In this document: positions 54,538-64,000 of the stretch, piece after piece | Layout of the letters: each line of letters opens with the position of its first letter | Numbering within the stretch: position 1 is the first letter of the stretch | NCBI RefSeq assembly: GCF_900105595.1 | Contig: NZ_LT629784.1 | Coordinates: 3,750,501 to 3,814,500, forward strand | Source of the DNA: Stappia sp. ES.058 | GTDB lineage: Bacteria > Pseudomonadota > Alphaproteobacteria > Rhizobiales > Stappiaceae | DNA: 64,000 nucleotides | Direction: 5' to 3' | Made by a program: the position numbers and the translations under genes | The notes under the pieces: generated by a model | Database searches by the model: none | Told to the model about the DNA's origin: nothing | What the model saw: the letters and a program-made list of their open reading frames with translations, nothing else

Positions 54538-55209
54538 TCAATCGCTGGAAAACCGCAACGCCATCGCCGCGGCGACCGGGCCGACGACTGCGGAAATCAG
54601 CGTCAGCGCGCCAAGCAGCAGGAACGGCGTGAGGAAGGGCGTCGGCTCGGTCACGGCCGCCCCCGAAGCGCTCACCCCGAAGATCAGCACCGGGATGGAG
54701 AAGGGCACCACGAGAACCGCCAGCAGCAGCCCGCCCCGGCGCAACGAGACAGTCAGCGCCGCGCCGATCGCGCCGATCAGGGTCAGCGCCGGCGTTCCGA
54801 CAAGAAGCGTCAGGGCGACAGCGCCGATCGCCAGCGGCTGCAGATTGAGAAAGATCGACAGAACCGGCGCCGCGAGAACCAGCGGCAGGCCGGTGCCGGC
54901 CCAGTGCGCCAGGCATTTGACCAGAACCAGCACCTCCAGCGGCCGGCCCGACATCAGCATCAGGTCGAGGGATCCGTCATCGCGGTCGGCCTGAAACAGC
55001 CGGTCGAGACCAAGCAGGGTGGCGAGCAGCGCGCCGATCCACAAGACCGCCGGCCCGATCAGCGCCAGCAGGTTGAGATCCGGCCCGACGCCGAAGGGAA
55101 TGACGGTGATGACGGCGAGAAAGAACAAGACGCCGATCAGCGCCCCGCCGCCGACCCTAAGCGACAGGCGCAGCTCGCGCAGGAAAAGCGCCACCGCCCA
55201 GCCGCTCAT
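54538..55209 (-). CDS. ccmB: haem exporter permease CcmB
   Basis: 223 residues from ATG 55209, overlapping the ccmA stop by 4 bp. Six hydrophobic helices; typical LFLRELRLSLRVGGG start, DRDDGSLDLMLMSGRPLEVLVLVK, and PFSIPVLIFGVSA. Membrane partner of the CcmA ATPase in the CcmABCD complex, which recycles CcmE. Confidence 0.95.
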   Translation of the reverse strand: MSGWAVALFLRELRLSLRVGGGALIGVLFFLAVITVIPFGVGPDLNLLALIGPAVLWIGALLATLLGLDRLFQADRDDGSLDLMLMSGRPLEVLVLVKCLAHWAGTGLPLVLAAPVLSIFLNLQPLAIGAVALTLLVGTPALTLIGAIGAALTVSLRRGGLLLAVLVVPFSIPVLIFGVSASGAAVTEPTPFLTPFLLLGALTLISAVVGPVAAAMALRFSSD

Positions 55210-55832
55210 GCCGGCGCCTCCAGCCGAAGTGTGCCGACCTCGGCGAGCGGCATTGCCTGGTGGGTGGCGGCGACGATCATGCCGCCGGCGGCAAGATGGT
55301 CGCTCATCAGCTCGCCGAGCCGGGCTTCGGAAGCGGCATCCAGCGCCGACGTCGGCTCGTCGAGCAGCCACACGGGACGCGCGACAACCAGCAAACGCGC
55401 CAGCGCAAGCCGGCGGCGTTGCCCGGCGGAGAGATAGGCGGCCGGCAGATCGGCCGCATGATCGATGCCCAGCGCCTCGAGCGCCTGAAGCGGCGTCATC
55501 GGCCGCCACTGCGCGCCGGTTCGCCCGGGCGCGAGGAACGCCGTCCAGAATTCGAGATTTTCCAGAACGCTCAGTGCCGGCTTCAGCGCATCCAGGTGAC
55601 CGTAGTAATGGCAATGCTCGCCCGCCGTGAGGTCCGGATCGCCGTCCTCGACCCGAACGGTGCCGGACACGGGCGGCACCAGACCGGCAAGCACCCGGAG
55701 AAGGCTCGACTTCCCGACGCCGTTCGGTCCGGTGACGGCGAGCGCCCGGCCGGCCTGAAGCGAAAGCGACAGGTCGGAAAAGACGCAGCGTCCGCCACGT
55801 TCGCAGGCCAGGTTTTCGGCAACAAGACGCAT
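55206..55832 (-). CDS. ccmA: haem exporter ATPase CcmA
   Basis: 208 residues from ATG 55832 ([14 protein letters not shown]). ABC ATPase motifs: Walker [16 protein letters not shown] (about 34-48), signature [15 protein letters not shown], Walker [12 protein letters not shown], then the H-loop ATHQAMP. Energises release of haem-loaded CcmE. First gene of the operon ccmABCDG; ccmE, ccmF and ccmH are elsewhere. Divergent from acnA across 275 bp that presumably holds both promoters. Confidence 0.96.
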   Translation of the reverse strand: MRLVAENLACERGGRCVFSDLSLSLQAGRALAVTGPNGVGKSSLLRVLAGLVPPVSGTVRVEDGDPDLTAGEHCHYYGHLDALKPALSVLENLEFWTAFLAPGRTGAQWRPMTPLQALEALGIDHAADLPAAYLSAGQRRRLALARLLVVARPVWLLDEPTSALDAASEARLGELMSDHLAAGGMIVAATHQAMPLAEVGTLRLEAPA

Positions 55833-56107
55833 GGTGTTCCAGGTCCGGGCGGCGCGCGATGCGCGCCGGGTCGTTTCGCATCGCACGGGCGGCCATGCCG
55901 GATCAAGCGCCAATGCGGGCCGGCCTATCCCATTTGCCGAGGCGAAACGCATCGCTCGGCGCTGGCACCGCGCCGCAAAATTCGTTATACGGGCGCCAAC
56001 ACGCGCGCGGATCCGACAAGGGACCGACGCTGCGCGCCATAGGGTTCACAAGCGCACGTGCGCGGCCACAGGGCCGGCCGCGACGAGATACAAAGGGATG
56101 GCCAGCC

Positions 56108-58858
<2,751 letters not shown>

Positions 58859-58891
58859 GGTCCGGCGGGATCCCGTGACCTGACAATCCGA

Positions 58892-58923
58892 ATGGCGGCC
58901 TGCGACACGCGGGCCGCCATTTT
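58892..58923 (+). terminator. Rho-independent terminator after acnA
   Basis: Stem ATGGCGGCC (58892-58900) with GGCCGCCAT (58912-58920), loop of 11 bases, followed by TTT. It begins 33 bp after the acnA stop. Confidence 0.75.
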
Positions 58924-59006
58924 CGCATTCGACCCCGGTATGAAATCATGCCGCCGCCGGTCCTGCCGGCCGCTCGAGAGCGCCGCACCCTGGAGACAAA
59001 ACCGTC

Positions 59007-59723
59007 GTGCCCCTGTTCACCACGCTCAAGACCTTGCGCAAGACGCTCTTCACCAAATACTTCAAGCGCGCCTTCGGTCATTTCGGCGACGACATCGCCA
59101 TCGAGCTGCTGTTTCGCGAGGTGCTGGGCAAGGCGGCGCTGAAGTCGGGCGTCTATGTCGACGTCGGCGCGTTTCACCCGACCAAATATTCCAATACCTT
59201 CCGCTTCTACAAACGCGGCTGGAGCGGGATCGTGATCGATCTGGAGGCCGACAAGCTCGCCGCCTTCAAATGGCTGCGCCCGCGCGACACGGCGGTACAG
59301 GCGGCGGTCTCCGACACGCCCGGCACGCTGACGTTCCACGGCGACCATTTCAGCCCCTTCACCACGTCCCAGGCCGACAATGCCGGCGCGCTGGAGCGCG
59401 CTACCACCTTCACGCTCGAAGCGCGCACGCTCACCGACATCATCGACGGCACGAAGTACCGGGACGGCGAAATCGACCTCCTGGACGTCGATTGCGAGGG
59501 CATGGACCTGGAAGTGCTGCGCTCGCTCGATTTCGCCCGCTACCGGCCGAAGATCATCGCGGTCGAGATCCACGCGGCCTCGATCCCGGAGGTGCAGGCG
59601 AGCGGCGCCCACGCCTTCCTGATCGACCAGGGCTATCTCTACGTGAACCGCGTCGGCCCGACCTCGGTGTTTTTGCGGGCCGACCTGCTGCAACGCGGGC
59701 GTAAAAGTGAGAAGACAGATTAA
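59007..59723 (+). CDS. FkbM family methyltransferase
   Basis: 238 residues from GTG 59007. SAM-binding motif GVYVDVGAFHPTKYSNT (about 48-64), acidic IDLEADKLAAF, and DLLDVDCEGMDLEVLRSLDF, the FkbM-typical D-x-D-x-E-G-x-E/D pattern. Homologues O-methylate sugars or polyketides; substrate unknown. It is the last GC-rich gene before an AT-rich islet, and there is no surface-polysaccharide cluster nearby to set a context. Confidence 0.88.
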   Translation: MPLFTTLKTLRKTLFTKYFKRAFGHFGDDIAIELLFREVLGKAALKSGVYVDVGAFHPTKYSNTFRFYKRGWSGIVIDLEADKLAAFKWLRPRDTAVQAAVSDTPGTLTFHGDHFSPFTTSQADNAGALERATTFTLEARTLTDIIDGTKYRDGEIDLLDVDCEGMDLEVLRSLDFARYRPKIIAVEIHAASIPEVQASGAHAFLIDQGYLYVNRVGPTSVFLRADLLQRGRKSEKTD

Positions 59724-60098
59724 ACTCAATTGAATTTCTTAAATGCTGCTTGTGGCATCTCACACTTGACGGATGAACGCCAAAACTACCTGGCTAAACG
59801 AGACCCCGTTCATAGCTGGCAGGTGCTGCCGGTACTTCCTCAAGTGCCGATTTCCAAAATGAGATTTTCAACCCGCCGCCGATCCAGTAAGATTATGATC
59901 TACAAAGAATTTTTGCCAAGAAAGCAGATTTCTCATAGCCCACAAAAACATTTAATCTCAAATGCATATGAACAAGAAAAATCAGAAAAAGCTGGTTTTC
60001 TCTATCCGCTAGTCGGTTCTCCAGCATTTCGCACTTAAGGCCGTCGAGACCGGATCAAAATAAGGCATCTGCGTTCAAACTGATTCGGACCTCATCAG
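59724..60098. other. AT-rich gap, no convincing gene
   Basis: Marked drop in GC immediately after the FkbM stop. One frame of 102 codons is open from a TTG at 59730 but has no ribosome binding site, family or typical composition. No repeat, tRNA or integrase trace was recognised. It may be a remnant of transferred DNA. Confidence 0.5.
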
Positions 60099-60230
60099 AT
60101 GCCAAAACCAAGACAGCGACTAAAAATCAAGATCGGAACCTATTTCGAAGGCAGTGCCGAAGGCGCCGTTCCTGTCTTCGTACTAGGAGCAATTGTGTTG
60201 TGTGCAATTTCAATTTCACTGCTGACCTAA
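60099..60230 (+). CDS. possible 43-residue single-helix membrane peptide
   Basis: ATG 60099 to TAA 60228-60230. A basic N-terminus (MPKPRQRLKIKIG) is followed by a short acidic turn and one hydrophobic helix (residues about 25-42, VPVFVLGAIVLCAISISLL). The layout, positive-inside then helix, is that of many bacterial small membrane proteins. There is only a weak GGAC before the start. It ends 6 bp before the convergent ATP-grasp stop. No family recognised; chance is possible. Confidence 0.35.
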   Translation: MPKPRQRLKIKIGTYFEGSAEGAVPVFVLGAIVLCAISISLLT

Positions 60231-60236
60231 ACTGTT

Positions 60237-61274
60237 TCACCCGTCCAGCATCGCATCCAGAAGCGCTGCGTAGATCGCCTCGACGCGGGCGGCCTCCGAC
60301 ACTCCGAGCCGGTGGAAATAGGACAGACCGGGGGCGGAGTTGACCTCCAGCACCCAGGCGTCCGTGGCATCTTCACCGTCAAGCAGAAGATCCACGCCGG
60401 CAAAACGCAGGCCCAGCGCCTTGGCCGCCCCGATCGCGAGATCTCGCAAATCCGCGCCGATACTGTCGGTCACGTCCTGCGCGATCCCGCCGGTCGACAG
60501 ATTGGCGTTCGGCAGCAGCTCGATGCGGACAGCCGCCTTCGGCACGCTGTCGAGCGCGAGCCCTTGCGCGGAGAGATGCGCCGCGATGCGCGGATCGGCG
60601 AGCATCACGCGCGCGCCCTTGCCGCCTGCCGAAAACCCGCCGAGAACCGCTTCCGCCAGCGCGGCGATGCTCAGCTCGCCATCGCCCGTGACAGACAGGG
60701 GCGCGCGTCGAAACACGCCGTGCACGGCACCATCGAGCACGATCACGCGGTGATCGGCGCCCGGAACGGCCTGTTGCACAAGCACGCGCTCATGGACGGA
60801 AAAGAGATCGTCGAGAGCACCCAGGAGCGCGTCTTCGTCCGCGACCTTCGTGACGCCCTCGCCCTCCGATCCCTCGTTTGGCTTGACGAAGAGCGGCCAG
60901 CCGACTTCCCGCGCGAAATCCGGGGCGGCATCGCCCTGCGGCAGGCGCGTGGCGACGCCCGGGTTCTTCAGGGCGAGCGCCGCGACGCGACGCGGAGAGT
61001 GCAGGAGCAGGGAGCGGGGGACGGGCAGACCGGCGGCCCCCAGAAAGCGGGACGCATAGTCCTTGTCCTTGGCGAGCGCGGAGGCGCCGGCGCCGTTGAT
61101 GTCGAAATTGGTGCCCTTGAAGATGAAGCGCCGCCCGTCGGCCGCCGTGATCGCGCCGGCGTAGCCATAGAGCGGCTCGACGTCGATCCGCGCGCCGCGC
61201 GCCGCGCAAAGCCGCGCGAGAATGTCGACCCACAGCGGGGCGGTCGACGGCGACGGGGGAGCGGAAGCGTCCAA
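60237..61274 (-). CDS. ATP-grasp ligase (D-Ala-D-Ala ligase/RimK-like)
   Basis: 345 residues. ATP-grasp core: KDKDYASRFLGAAGLPVPRS (lead-in), WPLFVKPNEGSEGEGVTKVAD (about 124-144, the glycine-rich ATP loop), VLVQQAVPGADHRVIVLDG, and the metal-binding end FAGVDLLL and WVLEVNSAPGLSYF. It joins a carboxylate to an amine with ATP. Closest general likeness is to the C-terminal ligase of bifunctional glutathione or cyanophycin enzymes; the substrate cannot be set. It follows the LolA gene by 11 bp and is likely cotranscribed. Confidence 0.85.
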   Translation of the reverse strand: MDASAPPSPSTAPLWVDILARLCAARGARIDVEPLYGYAGAITAADGRRFIFKGTNFDINGAGASALAKDKDYASRFLGAAGLPVPRSLLLHSPRRVAALALKNPGVATRLPQGDAAPDFAREVGWPLFVKPNEGSEGEGVTKVADEDALLGALDDLFSVHERVLVQQAVPGADHRVIVLDGAVHGVFRRAPLSVTGDGELSIAALAEAVLGGFSAGGKGARVMLADPRIAAHLSAQGLALDSVPKAAVRIELLPNANLSTGGIAQDVTDSIGADLRDLAIGAAKALGLRFAGVDLLLDGEDATDAWVLEVNSAPGLSYFHRLGVSEAARVEAIYAALLDAMLDG

Positions 61275-61285
61275 GGACGGGGCGC

Positions 61286-61936
61286 CTAGTTGTTCCGACG
61301 CTGCATCATGTTGGCATTGTAGTCGATGCGGAAGAGCTTCGGGTTCGTCGGGCCGTTGACGGTGGTGTTGTATATCGCGACCGAGGTGTCATACCCTTGA
61401 GCGTCCGTGACGGTCCATTGCTTCAGTTCGGTCGATTCCGCATCGAAGATAAGCGTCAGCTTGCCGGACCCGAAGGTGGTGTCGTCGGACAGAACCACCG
61501 TCACCAGATCCGGCTCGACCGAAACGCCGGCGACATCCGCGTCGGCGGCGAGGTTGATCTTCTCCGCCAGCAGGAAACGCAGCGGCGTTTCCGACAAGGG
61601 CCAGATGTCCTGCGTGGCGAGCTTGCGATCCTTCACCGAAACGGACTTGCCGTCGGCGACGATGTCCACCTTGGACGGCGGATTGTAATAGAAGCGGATC
61701 TTGCCGGGACGGGCGAGGTAGAACTTGCCTTCCGCGCGCTCACCGTTCGGGCCGAACTGGATGAAGTCGCCATGCATGGTCTTCACCGTATTGAAGTAGG
61801 TGTTGACCTCGGAAAGCGTCTTCTTCTGCTCGGCATTGAGCGCGGCGGCCGTCGCCGGGGCAACCGGCGGCAGAAGAACAGCCGCGGCCGCGGCGAGCAC
61901 GGCAAGGCGCAGGAACGTGCGGCGGGCGAAAATCAT
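61286..61936 (-). CDS. lolA: LolA-like outer-membrane lipoprotein carrier protein
   Basis: 216 residues from ATG 61936 (MIFARRTFLRLAVLAAAAAV). A twin-arginine-like basic start then a hydrophobic signal segment, cleaved near ATAA. Mature part: LSEVNTYFNTVKTMHGDFIQF, GKFYLARPGKIRFYYNPPSK and VVADGKSVSVKD-like strands, the LolA half-barrel. Carries lipoproteins from LolCDE to the outer membrane. Alternative upstream start at residue -19 would not improve the signal. Located right after ftsK, as in many alphaproteobacteria. Confidence 0.92.
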   Translation of the reverse strand: MIFARRTFLRLAVLAAAAAVLLPPVAPATAAALNAEQKKTLSEVNTYFNTVKTMHGDFIQFGPNGERAEGKFYLARPGKIRFYYNPPSKVDIVADGKSVSVKDRKLATQDIWPLSETPLRFLLAEKINLAADADVAGVSVEPDLVTVVLSDDTTFGSGKLTLIFDAESTELKQWTVTDAQGYDTSVAIYNTTVNGPTNPKLFRIDYNANMMQRRNN

Positions 61937-62047
61937 GGGTTGGGCTCCGTCGAGTGGACCCGCCTTTGCAGGAAGGCAGGTGAATCGTGCCATCGAATCT
62001 CTGGCCTTGCTAGCCAACGGCTGTGGCAAAGTTGCGACGAGACGGGA

Positions 62048-64000
62048 TCAAAAATCATCCTCCACCCCGTTCTGGACGAGGATCTCGCGTTTGCCGGCAT
62101 GGTTTGCGGCCCCGACGAGACCTTCCTGTTCCATCCGCTCGATGATCGAGGCGGCGCGGTTGTAGCCGATCGACAGCCTGCGCTGAATGTAGGAGGTCGA
62201 GGCCTTCTTGTCGCGCAAGACGATTGCCACCGCCTTGTCGTAAAGGTCGTTGCCCTCGTCGCCGCTGCCGCCACCGGCAAGCTGGTCGTAGGGGCTGTCG
62301 GACACTTCGTCCTCCGCGGTGACCGCCTCCAGATATTGCGGCGTGCCCTGGCGCTTCAGGTGGGTGACAATATGCTCGACCTCGTCGTCGGCGACGAACG
62401 GCCCGTGCACGCGCTGAATGCGCCCGCCGCCGGCCATGTAGAGCATGTCGCCCTGGCCGAGCAGCTGTTCCGCGCCCTGTTCACCGAGGATGGTGCGGCT
62501 GTCGATCTTGGAGGTGACCTGGAAGGAAATCCGGGTCGGGAAATTGGCCTTGATCGTGCCGGTGATGACGTCGACCGACGGGCGCTGCGTCGCCATGATC
62601 AGGTGGATGCCGGCTGCACGCGCCATCTGCGCCAGACGCTGGATCGCGCCTTCGATGTCCTTGCCCGCCACCATCATCAGGTCGGCCATCTCGTCGACGA
62701 TGACGACGATATAAGGCATCTTTTCCAGCGGCAGATCCTCGTCCTCGAAGATAGGCTCGCCGGTGTCGCGATCGAAGCCGGTCTGGACGGTGCGGGTGAA
62801 GGTCTCGCCCTTTTCCAGAGCCTGCACGACGCGCGTGTTGAAGCCGTCGATGTTGCGCACGCCCATCTTCGACATCTTCTTGTAGCGCTCCTCCATCTCG
62901 CGGACGGTCCACTTGAGCGCCACGACCGCCTTTTTGGGGTCGGTGACCACAGGCGTCAGCAGATGGGGAATGCCGTCGTAGATCGACAGTTCCAGCATCT
63001 TCGGGTCAATCATGATCAGCTTGCAGTGTTCCGGTTCCAGCCGGTAGAGCAGCGACAGGATCATGGTGTTGATCGCCACCGACTTGCCCGAACCCGTGGT
63101 GCCGGCCACAAGCAGATGCGGCATGCGCGCCAGGTCGGCGATCACCGGTTCGCCGCCGATGGTCTTGCCGAGTGTCAGCGCCAGCTTCGCCTTGCTCTTC
63201 TCGTAGTCGCTGGCGGCCAGAAGCTCGCGCAGAAGCACCATTTCCCGACGCTGGTTCGGAAGCTCGATGCCAATTGCGTTCTTGCCCGGAATGACCGCGA
63301 CACGTGCTGAAATCGCACTCATCGAGCGGGCGATATCGTCGGCGAGACCGATGACGCGGCTCGACTTGATGCCGGGCGCCGGTTCGAGTTCGTAGAGCGT
63401 CACCACGGGACCGGGGCGCACCTCGATGATCTCGCCGCGCACGCCGAAGTCCTCCAGGACGCCCTCAAGGATGCGGGCGTTCTGTTCCAGCGCATCGGTG
63501 TTGATCGCGGTCTGCCGGCCGCCGTTCTTGGCTTCGGCAAGCAGATGCAGCGGCGGTAGTTCATAGGTGCCCGGCTGGCGCAGGAACGAGGGCTGCGCCT
63601 CTGCTGCAACGCGCTTGCCGGGGCGGGGACGGCCCGCGGGCGCCACCACGCGGCCCGCAGGCTGCTGCGCGTCACGGCTGGCCGGGCCCGCGATGGCGCG
63701 CGGCAGAGGCGTGGACATCGGCCCGCCGGCATCCTCGTCGTCTTCGTCGAAATCCGGCAGATCGTCCAGGCTCGGTGCCGGAGGGGCGGGTTCGTTCGCC
63801 TCGGCCTCGGCTCCTTGCGGATAGAAAGCGTCGAGACCGTCATCTTCCGGCGGCATCAAACGGTCGGCCAGCTTGCGGCGCAGGGCGGAAAACCCGCCGT
63901 GCCGGCCAACCGGATCGTCGTCCTCCGCCACATCGGGAGCATCGGTGTCCCAATCGTCATCCTCGCCATAGGCCTCGAGGTCGAGGTCGCCATGCCGTCG
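62048..64000 (-). CDS. ftsK: DNA translocase FtsK (5' end outside window)
   Basis: The frame is open from the right edge (64000) to the stop at 62048, about 650 residues, without the N-terminal membrane helices, which lie beyond the window. An acidic/proline-rich linker comes first, then the alpha and beta motor domains with Walker [16 protein letters not shown] and Walker [29 protein letters not shown], and the gamma DNA-reading domain [23 protein letters not shown]. Hexameric pump that clears the septum and acts at dif with XerCD. Confidence 0.95.
   Translation of the reverse strand, partial: RRHGDLDLEAYGEDDDWDTDAPDVAEDDDPVGRHGGFSALRRKLADRLMPPEDDGLDAFYPQGAEAEANEPAPPAPSLDDLPDFDEDDEDAGGPMSTPLPRAIAGPASRDAQQPAGRVVAPAGRPRPGKRVAAEAQPSFLRQPGTYELPPLHLLAEAKNGGRQTAINTDALEQNARILEGVLEDFGVRGEIIEVRPGPVVTLYELEPAPGIKSSRVIGLADDIARSMSAISARVAVIPGKNAIGIELPNQRREMVLLRELLAASDYEKSKAKLALTLGKTIGGEPVIADLARMPHLLVAGTTGSGKSVAINTMILSLLYRLEPEHCKLIMIDPKMLELSIYDGIPHLLTPVVTDPKKAVVALKWTVREMEERYKKMSKMGVRNIDGFNTRVVQALEKGETFTRTVQTGFDRDTGEPIFEDEDLPLEKMPYIVVIVDEMADLMMVAGKDIEGAIQRLAQMARAAGIHLIMATQRPSVDVITGTIKANFPTRISFQVTSKIDSRTILGEQGAEQLLGQGDMLYMAGGGRIQRVHGPFVADDEVEHIVTHLKRQGTPQYLEAVTAEDEVSDSPYDQLAGGGSGDEGNDLYDKAVAIVLRDKKASTSYIQRRLSIGYNRAASIIERMEQEGLVGAANHAGKREILVQNGVEDDF

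Noticed and set aside
59730..60038. 102-codon frame in the AT-rich gap
   Set aside because: TTG start, no ribosome binding site, no family likeness and no membrane or signal features; kept only as part of the gap note.

Overview
The window is about 64 kb of GC-rich bacterial chromosome, almost fully coding, with short intergenic gaps and many 4-bp ATGA/GTGA overlaps. Gene content and order (hemY, a Mic60-like gene, hemD and hemC facing tsaD, then gpsA, yciI and EVE; ccmABCDG facing acnA; DUF2336; Trm112, LonN-like and CnoX) fit an alphaproteobacterium of the order Hyphomicrobiales/Rhizobiales. This placement is inferred from gene families and synteny; no rRNA or phylogenetic marker comparison was made.

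Layout. 1-6.3 kb: a urease operon, ureD (3' end only), ureA, ureB, an LprI-like gene, ureC, a GST gene, ureE, ureF and ureG, then a DUF1761 membrane protein. 6.4-8.4 kb: acetyl-CoA synthetase. 8.5-13.6 kb (minus strand): a TadG-like von Willebrand protein, an HNH nuclease, leuC and a DUF2336 protein. 13.7-22.4 kb: a catabolic island with a TRAP transporter, an acyl-CoA ligase, an acyl-CoA-dehydrogenase-fold flavoprotein, a NicD-like hydrolase and a NicX-like ring-cleavage dioxygenase, facing a flavin reductase and a MarR regulator. 23.1-25.2 kb: an AT-rich islet with one DUF4209 gene next to tRNA-Thr. 25.7-31.5 kb: hemY, Mic60-like, hemD and hemC. 31.5-39.2 kb (plus strand): tsaD, NUDIX, gpsA, a membrane pentapeptide-repeat gene, yciI, EVE, a methyltransferase and an M20 peptidase. 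39.2-43.1 kb: AlbA_2, TauE, a threonine dehydratase-like enzyme and leuB, closed by a clear terminator. 43.2-47.9 kb: Trm112, LonN, CnoX, ProX, tRNA-Gly, AlkA-like and gluQ. 48-52.9 kb: two tandem palindromes, an AEC permease, a hybrid kinase, a CDF transporter, DUF1223 and NUDIX. 52.9-55.8 kb: cytochrome c maturation genes ccmABCDG. 56.1-64 kb: aconitase, an FkbM methyltransferase, an AT-rich islet with a possible 43-residue membrane peptide, an ATP-grasp enzyme, LolA and FtsK (5' end beyond the window).

The most interesting region is 13.7-22.4 kb. It joins uptake, CoA activation, a probable two-component flavin monooxygenase (the dehydrogenase-fold partner has lost both usual catalytic glutamates) and the nicotinate lower-pathway ring-cleavage pair NicX/NicD. 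That is what one would expect of a route for a pyridine-type carboxylate, but the usual upper enzymes and NicE/NicF are absent. Other points worth attention are the DUF4209/HEPN-like gene at tRNA-Thr, the five-helix pentapeptide protein built on an exact 30-bp DNA repeat, and the paired CTAGTGG palindromes.
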